Origin: Chamaelirium japonicum
Taxonomy: Eukaryota > Streptophyta > Magnoliopsida > Liliales > Melanthiaceae
Direction of reading: 5' to 3'
Assembly: GCA_947650365.1 (NCBI GenBank)
Contig: OX393554.1
Coordinates: 40,356,471 to 40,420,470, forward strand
DNA: 64,000 bases
The position numbers and the translations under genes were made by a program. Under the pieces are notes generated by a model that ran no database searches, was not told the DNA's origin, and saw nothing but the letters and a program-made list of their open reading frames with translations. Below, piece by piece: positions 1 through 11,689 of the stretch (positions are counted from its first letter, which is position 1; each line of letters begins with the position of its first letter).

Positions 1-1938
1 CTCATACATTCCCGATCCTCATATCTAGCTACAGGTTCAAAGTCACTTGTTCTCTTTATCATGTCATAATAACAATTCTAAAAGTTCTTGTAAATCTCAT
101 GATAGTGCAAGCCCCCTTCACTTGCAGTCTAATACACATTTTTCCAACTATTGGGTTGAACTTTGACTATCTACTAAATCCATCCATAAGGAAATTCCTT
201 GGAAGTTTCGCTAAATACATATCCAAGGTTGAGGAATCAAACAACGGTGCCTATGGTTATAACTTCAAAAAAAAATTATATATGATTGTGGGAATTGGAA
301 CAATTATTTTGATATGTAACAAAACATTTACAAGTCACGCTATTGTGGTACCCTAGTTTGGTGTGTCTGCAATGACTTATGGGAAACAACCACCGGAGAT
401 GGAGGATGATGCAACAAACAAAAAAACATGTTTATGTGATCTATAAATAAAAAGCATCCACTGACAATGTACCGGTTCTGCAAATTCAGCACACTAATAA
501 TTTTCAGCAGTATGTTTATCTTAATGGTTTTCCAACCATAACTTAGTGGTACTAAAGCAGTTTGTTTTGCTGCAAAAAGGTGATTAACATAATGGTCATG
601 GTACTTCTTATTTGTATGCCAGTCAGTTATTTATATCCAAAGAAGTTGGCTTACTACAAAAGGAACTAAATGGCCAAATTACTACTATTCTATTCCAATT
701 TACAACAAGTTACATACCCAGAGGCTAAGAACATAATGCAATTTAAAGTCAATAAACATGGAAATTCAGAGTTCCATACCTATCGAAAAATCGCATTTTC
801 TCTTTTATGCTTATGAATTTAGATACATCTAGTACTTCTAGATGATCTTGACCCATTGTGTAGAAGTCAGAATTTATAATGTATAAGCCATGGCCAAAGG
901 TTCCTAATGGGTCAAACTTCAAGAAATTAATGGATGGTTGACAATATTTAAGGAGAGATATTTTAAGAATATACCAGAAAGACCATGAAGAATAGGTCTA
1001 GTTTAACAAGATTAAAAAAAAGTTAACAAATTTGTGAGACATTGGCATTTAAAAATACATACTATTCAGAAGTAATGCTGAAAATTTATAAAATGCATTT
1101 TATTAAGATAGGGCAAAATTAGGAGAAAATTTTTCAATAAAGATTTCGAAAAAAATTGGAGAATTTTTCATAATTCAGAGATTTTTGGTACTGGGCTTTC
1201 ACCGACATAAACTCTTAAACTAGAAACTATAAAGAAATTAATTATCTCTCATCTATACTCCTCGTCAATCAAGTAGGAAATAAAAATTCAAATAAGAAAG
1301 AAAATATTGTACCTCATAATAGATAAGAGAAAATTATCATCAGTTTACAAGTAGGATATCCAGTGGCATACATATGATGTAAATGCAATCACCAAATATT
1401 TTGAGAAGAAATTATTATCTTAATTACCTAACATTGTCCAGAAATTGATTGGTAACTGAAATTAGTTTCCATTTAATGTCACAAGAAGCATGCTCCCATT
1501 CAGAATAATTGGCTTTACCCGGTGCAGGCTCAAGCTCTGATTAGATGCAAACATGCAGTTCATTTGTCAAGGGCTTTGAAAGTTTCATTCTTCTTTCAAT
1601 TTTCTCCATTTATTATGTGGGGTTTGTCTTTAGCAATATAAACTTAACTTAATAGAAAGCTAGTCACATCAGTCGAGCAGATCTTGAAATTTGCAAGCAT
1701 AACCAAGATATGTACTTATTGTCAATATACAATAAGATCTAAAAAAAACAGCATGACACAATTGATATAATTGATGTGTAATAGTACTACTAGTATAAGA
1801 TTACCCTAGGGAAAAGAAAAAAAATAGTCACAAAGTTAAAAGAGAAGGTAACATGAGATATACATATTACATACGGGCAGGAAAGGTTGCATTATCCGAG
1901 ACAAGATTAGAATAATGTTGCCAGTTTTAAAAGCTAAC
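1..1938. other. AT-rich non-coding stretch, probable intron or flank of the POT1-like gene
   Basis: No reading frame here has recognisable protein similarity; the longest open frame (about 85 codons near 99-356) looks like chance. The stretch lies downstream, in minus-strand sense, of the POT1-like exon at 1939-2072, so it may be intron. I looked for the exon that should follow in POT1 and did not find it. Base composition is strongly A+T rich throughout. Confidence 0.4.
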
Positions 1939-2072
1939 CTCAACACGATGAAGACTAATTATATCTCCAGTTGATGCGGCATGTGGCAGCTTTGATGTGT
2001 TTTCAGCAAAAAAGTTCACAGAAACTCCTGCTGGATAAGACGGGTCCACTATCTTTAGTGTGAGAACAAAAT
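1939..2072 (-). CDS. POT1: Internal exon of a POT1-like telomere end-binding protein (partial)
   Basis: POT1 binds single-stranded G-rich telomeric DNA in the nucleus through an N-terminal OB fold and, in plants, also acts with telomerase. This 134-nt exon reads in minus-strand sense from an acceptor ending TTTACAG to a donor GAG|GTTAGC. It encodes 44 whole codons containing FVLTLKIVDPSY, GVSVNFFAEN and GDIISLHRVE. I recognise these as the first OB fold of plant POT1, where the intron also falls just before the Asp-Phe of the DF-x-LTL motif. Neighbouring exons were not found: the upstream one should lie above 2072 and the downstream one below 1939. The gene may have long introns, run out of the window, or be a relic. 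The family call rests on recalled similarity to rice and Arabidopsis POT1 and is fairly confident; that the gene is functional is not shown. Confidence 0.7.
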
Positions 2073-2820
<748 letters not shown>

Positions 2821-2883
2821 CCAAAGATGATACCCTAGCAGCCACTATCCTTGTATAGCATGCCCGGGCATTCCAATCCCAGT

Positions 2884-3178
2884 AAGTAGCTATATATAAT
2901 ACAAAAGATGTAGTACATGTGCCAGTTATATTCAACTCTGCTTGTAATGTGTCACAGTTATTAAGTTAACCAATATATGCTCAAAAGAACTTGTATGAAT
3001 TTCAACAAATTTGTGTGACCAGTAAATAAATAAGTAGCTATATATAATAAAAAAGATGTCGAACAAGTGCCAAGTATGTTCAACTCTGCTTGTAATGTGT
3101 CACAGTTACTAAGTTAACCAAGATATGCTCAAAAGAACTTGTATGAATTTCAACAAATTTGTGTGACCAGTAAATAAA
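2884..3178. repeat. Tandem duplication, two units of about 148 bp
   Basis: Two direct copies begin AAGTAGCTATATATAATA at 2884 and 3032 and both end in GTGACCAGTAAATAAA. They differ at a handful of positions and by short indels, which suggests a fairly recent local duplication. No coding content. Confidence 0.9.
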
Positions 3179-3566
3179 CAGAGGGCAATGCAGCTTGAAG
3201 AACGTTCAGATGGCGATAAAGAACAAAAACCCAAACAAGAAAAGAATCTCCTCCAGTTTTAGCTACTAGATTTAGTTAAGCAATAACAACCATCAAATAT
3301 ATCAGGTCGAGTGTACAACATGACGTACGGTACATCAAGCTCCCAATAGCTAGGACATAAGGATTTTTCTTCATAAACTCATCTTTCTATTATACAACTC
3401 GTATGATAAGACGACAACATTCCATATCTAATGGGTAAAGCGTAGGCTTTGACCATTTCATCGAGAATCGACAAATACTCAATCTATATAGGACAATTGA
3501 CTCCAACCCCATGAGTCACCTATTTCTATCCCTCAACAATTTAATTCCGAGCATGTACAATGTCAC
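3179..3566. other. Non-coding stretch, nothing recognised
   Basis: No coding, RNA or repeat signature recognised. It separates the tandem duplication from the copia fragment. Confidence 0.4.
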
Positions 3567-3848
3567 CTAGACTTTTCCATCGCAAACAGGTGAGACAATC
3601 ACATTTTTAAGGAAGAAATGGCTCCTATGTAATTCCCAAACACAATCCATTGTCCACATAAAGTATGAAACCGTCATGGTACTCCCACTACCTTTCTTAA
3701 AAACACAAGCTTCATCTGCAATCTGGACAAGACTGGACCTTTTATTCCATATCCAAGAAGCTTGTTTGAGTTCATAAATTTGCCTATATAGCTCATACAC
3801 TTTGTGCTCAGACCCAGGTAAGATAAAATACATTGGCACGGCATACAT
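3567..3848 (-). pseudogene. Ty1/copia reverse-transcriptase fragment
   Basis: The minus-strand frame contains YELYRQIYELKQASWIWNKR, a degraded form of the copia RT motif usually written Y-K-L-x-K-x-L-Y-G-L-K-Q-A-x-R-x-W. It is followed by DEACVFKKGSGS (normally D-x-C-V/L-Y-x-K) and by a corrupted stretch where YVDD would stand. Only about 90 codons survive; there are no other pol domains or LTRs nearby. It abuts the hAT remnant, so one element was inserted into or deleted against the other. Confidence 0.65.
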
Positions 3849-3869
3849 AGATGTCGAGCTCTAACTATA

Positions 3870-5050
3870 CCTCGAGCAAAGCTAGCATTAAAACCATCTC
3901 CTAGATCTCGTAATCATAGTGTGGGATTGTGGCCAACAAATCCATGTGGAGTTTTATAATGGCAACTAGCATAAAACCATGATTATAAATGAATCCACTC
4001 GAATTAATGGTTTTTTGTAGCAACCCTTTTCACTTTAGGAAGCACATCGATATCCTCAAGAATGAGATCAAGATAGTGAGCCATGCAAGGTGTCCATAAC
4101 AAATTTGTTTGCTTCTCCAACAGTACGCTATAGCTTCCGGGTAGCAATATATGTTGAAGCATTGCCTATCATAACTAGTGCTACACTCTTTTCTCCAACT
4201 TTCTATGTCAAACGACTCAAAAAGATTCTACCCATTCTTTACGAAGGATATGCATCAATAGACTCTACATTCTACAAGCACCGTACCGAAAGGATTGTTC
4301 ACCAAAAATTTGGTCAAAGTCCTCATATCCGTCCAACCATCCAACATAATTGTGCAACCTTAATTTGACCAAGACTCTCATAGGAGTCAACAACTTATTA
4401 GTGTAGATGACTTCCTTCTTTCACAAGAGCACCCTAAGCTCATGATAGCTAGGTGCCTTCATTCCTGACCCAAACTTTTCAATAGCTTCAATCATTGTCA
4501 TGAAGATTTTCAACTTTGTTCAATTTAAGAGGATACCAACTTAATAAAACCATCTTGCCACATATTGACAAACCTTCCCCCTCTCAGTCTTCTATGTCAT
4601 GCTCTCAAACGTGACCAGTGCCCCTTTCTTCTTCTTGTGTGCAACCTTTAGATTTGGCATCAAAAACAATCCATTGGACCATTCTTTTGGGATGCCTTGG
4701 CCTTCCATGGTTCCACCTGAAGTCAAATTTATTGTTTTTGGTTCTTCGTCGTTATCTTCAAAAATAGAACAATTTGTTCTACCGTTTGCGAAGAAGCAAA
4801 CTTACTACCGCCCTTATACTTTCCCTCCTTTGAAGCTAAATAACTTCGAATCTCATCTCTAACTGAATCCATAACTTTATATCATTTTGCGATATTTCCA
4901 CCGAATTGCGCCTAATGAACTTTGATTCAATAGGAGCCCGCATTAAATGTCCTATTTCAAAAATCGCACGTTACCGCCTTCTTATCTTTGACATCTGTCA
5001 AATAGGAGTACTTCAACCCCATGTCCTTGGAACGAGATGCCACTTTGATT
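3870..5050 (-). pseudogene. Decayed hAT transposase (BED finger, DUF659)
   Basis: hAT transposases cut and paste DNA elements with 8-bp target duplications. In minus-strand sense a BED-finger-like segment lies near 4,880-5,050 (Cys, later His in a K-x-H-L-A context). Next comes a DUF659-like segment near 3,950-4,370 with readable pieces TIMLDGWTDMRTLTKFLVNN and NLLWTPCMAHYLDLILEDID, split over frames by stops and frameshifts. The C-terminal hAT dimerisation region is missing; the copia fragment lies where it should begin. No terminal inverted repeats or 8-bp duplication found. The element is dead; the family call comes from recalled motif order. Confidence 0.6.
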
Positions 5051-5090
5051 ATGATCCTTTAAAATCAAGTCATCAACCAAATAAAAAGAA

Positions 5091-5346
5091 GGGTAAATTG
5101 CACTTTACACCTCTGAAATTTAGCCCAAAATCACTTAACCTCCCTATAGTTAATGAACTACAATTTTCCCCCTTGAATTCAGTTTTGATTAGATAGAAAT
5201 TAACAAAAGAGGAAATTTAGTAGTTGACAAAAGAGGGTATTGTGGTAACATTTAAAACTATAGGAACCGATTTGGATCAAAAAAAAATTCAAGGGATTAT
5301 GTGATTTTGGCCTAAACTTAAGGGTGGGGTAAAGTCTAATTTACCC
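5091..5346. mobile_element. Mutator-type MITE, copy 1, with 9-bp target duplication
   Basis: A 256-bp non-coding element starts GGGTAAATTGCACTTTAC and ends with the near-complement GTAAAGTCTAATTTACCC. It is flanked by the perfect direct repeat TAAAAAGAA (5082-5090 and 5347-5355). A 9-bp target duplication is the hallmark of Mutator-like transposition. Related copies are at 33,106, 39,762 and 54,093. Confidence 0.85.
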
Positions 5347-5355
5347 TAAAAAGAA

Positions 5356-6097
5356 TTTATAACAATCAATGAATCAAATGAAGTTAGAAAATATAAACAT
5401 AATACGTATATAAAAAAACTAACGATTAATTTGAAACAAATCTAATATTGAAACAAACTAAGCGCTTCAAGAAATAATCAATTAATCAAATGATGTTACC
5501 ATTTGAAAGTTAGAACTTAGAATTCAGAACATATATAAACCCTACGTCCCTACATTCATTGAAACAAATCCAGCATAAAAAAACAACCCTAAAAATTAAT
5601 CACAACCGCAAAATTAGAGGAATAGAAGCATTGGAGAGGATATATCACCTATACATAGGAGATTATTCAAAGAAGTCAAAAACAACACACCATTACCAAC
5701 ACTGACATGAACCCTAGTAAAAAATATGATACAAACTCTAACTTAGAATATATAGATAGATAAATAAAATTAAAGACACAATTTCGTTCGAGTATATGGA
5801 TCATAGGTATATAGGGAAAAAAAGAGAACATAAAAAATAATAATTACTAATCGATGATTGTTGGTAGCCGCATGTGGTCCCAGGTGACCACCGGTTGTGG
5901 GTGTGTGGGTGGGTGTTTTTATTTGTGGGGGGAGGGGGGTAACCGGGTAATTGGTTGTCGATGATGCCCTCCCTTCTCCGCCAAAAAACAAAGCGAACAG
6001 GCTATGCAGTGAAAGGCACGCCAAGATGCACCTGGTGTGCCTTGCCTAAGCAACACATAGGTTGCCATGGGTGCAAGCGCGCCTGGTTGCTCTTAAG
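5356..6097. other. AT-rich non-coding DNA
   Basis: No gene recognised. A G-rich patch near 5,900-5,960 gives a chance proline/threonine-rich minus-strand frame. Nothing else is supported. Confidence 0.4.
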
Positions 6098-6150
6098 CTA
6101 GGCATACAGGTTAGTACGTTTAAAAGGGTTAAGTTTTTTCAAGGTTTGGA

Positions 6151-6197
6151 GTTTCGATCGAAACCGATCCATTTCAGATCGGTTTCGATCGAAACCG
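6151..6197. repeat. Palindromic GGTTTCGATCGAAACC motif cluster
   Basis: The perfect 18-bp palindrome CGGTTTCGATCGAAACCG occupies 6180-6197, and a half-copy with the same core lies at 6151-6168. Similar GAAACCGA/TTTCGG words recur at about 6,785-6,880 and at 47,690-48,440. Confidence 0.8.
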
Positions 6198-6249
6198 GTC
6201 CCAAAACCCTCCAGTTTCGGGTTTCGAAACTCAGAACTGCGTAAAAGCA

Positions 6250-7900
6250 TAACAAGGTCCAGGATAAGGTGTATTTCAACATGAAAGCTTGACATGCATA
6301 TTTACATAAAAAAATATTTAAGTAAATGTTTAATTAAGTTATTTTATGTAAAAAAGTAAATACCCCCCATTTGGATTTAATAAAAATATCAAAAGAATAA
6401 ATATACAAAGAAATCAAAATGTAATTTTTCAGTTCCTATACAAAATCATATTTTACAACTTTTGGTTAAAAAAGAAAATTCGGTGAAAAAAAAACCTTTG
6501 GACCGGAAAAAATCTAAGAAATCTAGAAGTATAAAATCAACTTAAAAACGCAAAGTCCGGTAAAATATTTTGAATTTATAAAAAAACTCTCACATAAACT
6601 TATTTTCCCTCCAGATTTAGCCAAAATTCATAATCATGATTTTTCAACTTTTTGACAAAAAGTCGGGGTAAAGCAAAAGCCATGCTCTTTTAAAAACTAG
6701 ACCACTATGAAGTGGGTACCAATATAATTATTTTATACTATTTTTATATTTTATAATTATTTTAAATTTAAAAAATAAAACCGCAACCACTGAAACTCCG
6801 ATCCAAAACTCCGAAACCAACCGAAACCGATCCTCGGTGGGCGGACCGAACCGAAACCAAAACTACAAACCTTGGTTTTTTTTTGCATTTTCTCTTGTTT
6901 GTTCCTCAAAACTTCTTCCCTAGAGCCCTAAAGCCCTCCTAAACATCCCAAGTTAATTTCTTAAGCAAAATATGAAAATACCATCTAAAACCTTTGATTT
7001 AGTAAAAAGATAAATGCCCTAAATTTAAAGTTTTTTCAAACCTCTAAAACATTTTCCTAATTATTTCATTATGTTCATGGTTTAATTAGAGATCTTTTGT
7101 GACACTACCAACAAGAGGAAGGGGCAAAAAGAAAATTGAAACTTTCCTTTAAGAATCTAGAAAATATAAGTATTTTATAGTTATTTGTTTGAAGTTTTTT
7201 TTCAAGAATCTTATATAATCTTTGTTGTTCTTTGATTATTCCAAATTTCTATTTTTTTTATTGTTTTTCTTTGTTTTAGTGTTTACACAAATGCCATCCG
7301 CCACATCAAATACACCGAATCCAAGTGATAATATGGATAAGCAAGGTGATCTGGGATGGGATACCGCCAAATCAAATACCCCAACGACAAAAACGTGGTG
7401 TGGTTCTTATTATGCAGAAAGAAAACAAGTGTGATGATCAGAAAGAAGAGGGCTAATCGATGTGTTCTTTCCTCCCGTAAGTAGAAAGGGGAAGGCTATG
7501 CAAACTTGCCCCGGACATTTTTTCTCGTGTGCTCTAGGGTATTCTCATTGTACAGAAGTGAAAATCGTATAGACAAGGGAATAGGATACATATTCCTCTA
7601 TGGGGAGATATGCAATAAATGAATTTCCCTTAGGGAAAAAATATATATATGATATCAAACAAACACACATAAAATCTATTATCTTGAAAATCAATTCCTT
7701 GAAAGGTTAATTAGATTGAGCAAAAAAATCAGAACTTTAGAGTACCCAACAGCCCAATTTTTCAAGTTAGTATTAATTTAAACCCCTAAACCCCAACCCC
7801 CCCGCTGGCTCAGACAACCTTACGACAAGTCGCGTCATTCTACTACCGGCTGAAATGGCTTTCAGGGCAGCTGTAAGTCCGGCCTTTTTGTCATCATCGC
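6250..7900. other. AT-rich non-coding DNA
   Basis: Contains GAAACCGA words around 6,785-6,880 and long A/T runs. Short open frames (for example near 7222-7434) show no recognisable motif. Confidence 0.4.
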
Positions 7901-8110
7901 CATTGGAAACCTAGAGGCTCGAATGAAAGCAAAGCAGAAGAGATTTAAGCTAGGGTTTAGTGAGGGGCGCACCGGTTCCTCGGCTCTTCTTTGGGCTCCC
8001 AATCTCGGCGATGATAGCGAAGAGATTCACCCGCATGTTGAGGGACTTCTTCGCGTCCTCAATGGGGAGGTAAAAGTAATGCAACGACGGATCACCCGCC
8101 ATCGTGGAAC

Positions 8111-8111
<1 letters not shown>

Positions 8112-8167
<56 letters not shown>
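8112..8167. repeat. (CT)n microsatellite
   Basis: Pure CT dinucleotide run of about 56 bases within a short non-conserved open frame. It lies upstream of the gypsy element's left LTR. Confidence 0.95.
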
Positions 8168-8170
<3 letters not shown>

Positions 8171-8446
8171 CACTTCACTCCAAACCCTAGCTCTCTGTGT
8201 CTCTAATTCACTTCAATCGAAACCCGCGCTCTCGCACTCGAAAGTAACGACATCGCCCGGTTTATAGGGTTGGCCAATATGTCCAACCCTATAAAGTATA
8301 AAATTTAAACTCTAGGCAACCCTAACTTAAAATTTAAAAATTACCTGATGTCTCCCGTCCTCTTTGGTTGATGGCAGCCCACGTCCGCCAGACCGCCGCC
8401 CTGTGCATGCCACCGCCCGCTTCGCCGTATGCCTCCGACGACAACA

Positions 8447-9008
8447 TGTGGGTGCAAATTTATCCAAGACTGCAACCGCCCGCGCAACGGCCCAAATGAT
8501 AAATCCAAGCCCAAGAAGCATTGCCACAGGACCCACAAACCGAGCAGGTCTTATTTGCAGTAATGTCCAACAAGGAGGCCCAAAACCAGCGCCACTCAGC
8601 ACCGCCATGTCATCACTGTCATATCAGTACATACTTCAGCTATAAAAGGACCCCTATGGCATATATTAAAGGGTTGGTGGGTGGATTGATCAAGAGAGGA
8701 GATGATTCAAGAGCCAAAGCTCTTTTCTTGTTCTCTTCAAGTTACTCTGAGCTTCTATAGGCCTATCGAGAGAACGCTCCCCCGCCCCCCCCGCCCCCAC
8801 CCCCCCCACCCCCTCTTTCGCATCCATTATAGTGCAAATCAGGTGGCACCTCTCGCTCGGAGATGTAGGTTATAAAACCGATCTTCGACAAACACTCCTC
8901 GTGTCATCTCTCTCTAATCTCTATCTCTATAACATACAAACCATCCAATTCAATCAAGAATTGTGGGGTGAGGTTTCTGATCAAGATGGCACGAAAAATT
9001 TTCACACA
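8447..9008 (+). repeat. Left (5') LTR of the gypsy element
   Basis: Starts TGTGGGTGCAAA and ends TTTTCACACA. It aligns over its length with 14054-14628, with substitutions and several indels (for example about 25 bases extra in the right copy near 14,080), so the insertion is old. A TATA-like box TATAAAAGG lies at 8641, followed by the shared sequence AGAGAACGCTC, consistent with the LTR promoter region. Confidence 0.85.
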
Positions 9009-9012
9009 ATCT

Positions 9013-9030
9013 TTGGCGTCATCTGTGGGA
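9013..9030 (+). other. Putative primer binding site of the gypsy element
   Basis: TTGGCGTCATCTGTGGGA begins four bases after the left LTR. It is one or two changes from the TTGGCGCCGTCTGTGGGA-type site seen in many plant gypsy elements. It is the main evidence for plus orientation on this side. Confidence 0.65.
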
Positions 9031-9789
9031 TATCGTTAGAGGTTTTACACATACTTCTATCGACTCCTACTCAACTTATGGAGACGAGCCACAAGTCCAC
9101 CTTCAAGTCTATATTAACATCTTCATCATGACGACATCAATGCGCTTCATGGTGAAGGCCAACACCAACCCTCCGAATACGGGTGCTAATCGGACAAACG
9201 ATATAATGATCAAAGACGAACAAGAAGTCTCTGTAGCAACCAACCGAAGACATGTCCAGGAGCGGTTGGGGTCGCAAGGCAACCATCTGAAAAGACCACA
9301 GTAATTGACGGGACCCGCCATCCCTAAGGCACTGACCTGGAAAAAGAGTACGTTACTTAAGGAAACGAGCCTCCGGCTACATACCAAATTTCGATTGCTG
9401 ACTTTCAGATACTTAATCTCCTCAAGAAGAACACGGTCCTCGAGCAAGAGAGGAAATCCCTGAAAAAGGAGACTGAGAAAGAGGGGGTTGTGGTCCACAA
9501 CACTCCTACCGTTACCGAAAAACCACCAAAGACTCGCCCAGCCACAAGTCATAATCTCGAAGAACCATGTGGGCTTCGCACCGAAAAATGTCAAGCATCC
9601 ATACAAGTACCAAGGCTAATGGTGTGAGATCGCCTCGATATTGATGGCGCACCGAGCCTTCACCGAAAAAGGTCAACTGAGTCAACGGGGTCCATTAGAC
9701 GCCCCATCCACTCGCGTACGAAAGCAACAGATGTTTATGATCTACTCAACCGACTAAGGTAGACTATCGATGTGGGACGATGGCATCAA

Positions 9790-10340
9790 GACCGCAGGCT
9801 GCTAATCACCTCGGCAGGGCCTCTGCGTCCCGAGGTACTCGCAACCCTATTTTCTAAGGATTGGCGAATACTAAACTTGTTAAAGTTCAACTGCATCTAG
9901 GAAGACTCTGCTCTCCATATTTTGGCTTTCAAGCAGTTCGTGATGTCGTACGAGTAAGAGAACCATGCCTCTGCCATATTTTGTGGGAAGCCTTAAGGGA
10001 ATTACTAAATCTCGACTAGTACCACACGCTACCTACCAATACAGTGGCCACATTTAAAGAGTTGTCGGAGCTCTTTATGGACCATTACCGGCTGAACAGA
10101 AAACCAAAAAAGAAGCTAGACACTCTTTACCGGCTGAAGATAGGCTTTGACGAGTCCCTAAGGAGCTTCACGACAAGGTTCTACAATGAGCATTCCGAGC
10201 TCACTAGCCAATCCCATAACGAGAAGGTCATCATACTGGCATTCTAGAATGCTATCCGACCAGAGCTCCACGTCTACACCAACTTCATCTGGCACCCTCC
10301 TGATACTTTGGAGGCAATGTTCAAGCAGGTATAATGAGAG
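9790..10340 (+). pseudogene. Decayed gypsy gag
   Basis: Gag forms the retrotransposon's virus-like particle. An uninterrupted piece at 10044-10247 reads VATFKELSELFMDHY, then K-x-L-D-T-L-Y, then DESLRSFTTRF. This is the retrotransposon-gag domain signature (a Trp/Tyr-rich start, F-x-x-L-x-x-x-F, E-S-L-R-x-F-x-x-R-F). Flanking pieces in other frames (FKQFV near 9,930; P-x-T-L-E-A-M-F-K-Q near 10,300) extend the domain. Several stops and frameshifts make it non-functional. Confidence 0.7.
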
Positions 10341-10389
10341 ATAAAGGTAGAAGACAATCAACATGCCAGAAGGTTGCACAAGCCACACA

Positions 10390-10800
10390 GGTATGCCCTT
10401 TCAAGGCTAAAGTTCAATAAAAATGCTTATGGCAACTCAGGTCATCTTAAGAGTTTAATTCTGCCCGTTGAAGTCGGAAGCTCAAAACAAAATCGGCTAT
10501 GCCCCTTTCAAGGCTAAAGTCCGATAAAAACGCTCTTCGCAACCTAGGTCAACCTACGACTTCGATTCCACTCGTTCAATTCGGAAGCTCGAAGTAAAAT
10601 CAGCTACGCCCTTTCAAGGCTAAAGTCCGATAAAAATGCTCCTAGCAACCCTGATCAACCTAAGACTTCAATTCCACCCGTTCAAGTCGGAAGCTCAAAG
10701 CAAAATCGGCTACGCCCATTTAAGGCTAAAATTCGAGAAAAGGGGAAACCCTCTAAAATGGCTCCGGACAATCCAGGTCAATCTAATCTATTGACTACGC
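10390..10800. repeat. Tandem array, four units of about 107 bp, inside the gypsy element
   Basis: The word CCTTTCAAGGCTAAAG, with slight variation, recurs near 10,396, 10,504, 10,608 and 10,713. Each copy is followed by GATAAAAATGCT-like sequence and AGTCGGAAGCTC. The last unit is the most divergent. Confidence 0.8.
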
Positions 10801-11013
10801 TCATCTGAGGCAGAAAACTCAAAGCAGTCTTAACTATGTCCTCCCAGGACTAGCACCATCCAACACAAGAAAATCAATCATCAAATTACCAAGATGGAGT
10901 ACCATTGCTAACATAAAGTCAAAAGCTCAAACATGAAGAGTATGATTTTATTAAGCAAGATATGTGACTATATCAGATGATCAAGTCAAGGATAAAAAGA
11001 AAAGGGGTTCAAA

Positions 11014-11682
11014 TTAGGGGAGCGGGGCTGAAGAGGGCCTTATAGCAACATACCGTACAGAAGCATGCTTGGCCTGGACAGAACCCATCGTCTCAAACCA
11101 CCACGTATAATACTCTCTGTTGTCTCTCTCAAGCTCTGCAACATACTCGTGAAGACCGGCAACCTCTTGCCCCCTAGTAACGACAGACAACTGACTACCT
11201 GACCCCAGATCCTCAATCTGCCTTCGAAGCTCGAACTTGCGCTCGTGCAAATAAATGACCTTCACCTCAAGTTGAGTAGCCCGAATTAGATCCCTCTCCT
11301 CGAGCACGGTGACCCGAGTCCTCAAAGCAGTCATCGACTCCACCAGCTGCTCGTGTGTGACGATCTGAGAATGCAAAGTACCAATAGTCAGCCTCCTGAA
11401 GATCATAACAAGCTTCTTGCACCGAGCACCTATCCACACCTGCTCGCCCATTGGCTGATACCGCCAAACCATGGAGTCAACCTCTACCACAGGCGTATCA
11501 GCAAACCTGACCAGTGGAGACAAAAGCACCAGTGATGGACATAAGGTACATTCTAAAGTACCTATTCGACACCTCCAAGCCATGTATGGGATGACAGCCA
11601 GTTGAGCGCCCCTGAAGGTTGAATAATTGAGACTTTGAAACTTTCTTCCATTGATAATGGTGAAAGAAGTATCATAGCTCAA
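11014..11682 (-). CDS. Antisense 222-codon reading frame with predicted coiled coil, inside the gypsy element
   Basis: This is the longest intact frame in the element and runs against the gag direction. The first ~100 residues are mixed and rich in aromatic and hydrophobic residues. Residues ~105-200 carry heptad-like leucines and charged residues (VESMTALRTRVTVLEERD; ELRRQIEDL; LHEYVAELERDNREY) typical of a coiled coil. I do not recognise a known domain with confidence. Extra reading frames antisense to gag-pol are known from Tat-group gypsy elements. Upstream (11,690-12,130) the same strand keeps related but interrupted coding text, so the original protein was longer. Expression is unproven; it may be a relic left open by chance. 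Confidence 0.45.
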   Translation of the reverse strand: MSYDTSFTIINGRKFQSLNYSTFRGAQLAVIPYMAWRCRIGTLECTLCPSLVLLSPLVRFADTPVVEVDSMVWRYQPMGEQVWIGARCKKLVMIFRRLTIGTLHSQIVTHEQLVESMTALRTRVTVLEERDLIRATQLEVKVIYLHERKFELRRQIEDLGSGSQLSVVTRGQEVAGLHEYVAELERDNREYYTWWFETMGSVQAKHASVRYVAIRPSSAPLP

Positions 11683-11689
11683 TCCTTGA

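Noticed and set aside
9109-9606. 165-codon minus-strand frame in the gypsy element
   Set aside because: No recognisable domain; overlaps the leader and gag region of the opposite strand. Left as chance, though it could be another decayed antisense frame.
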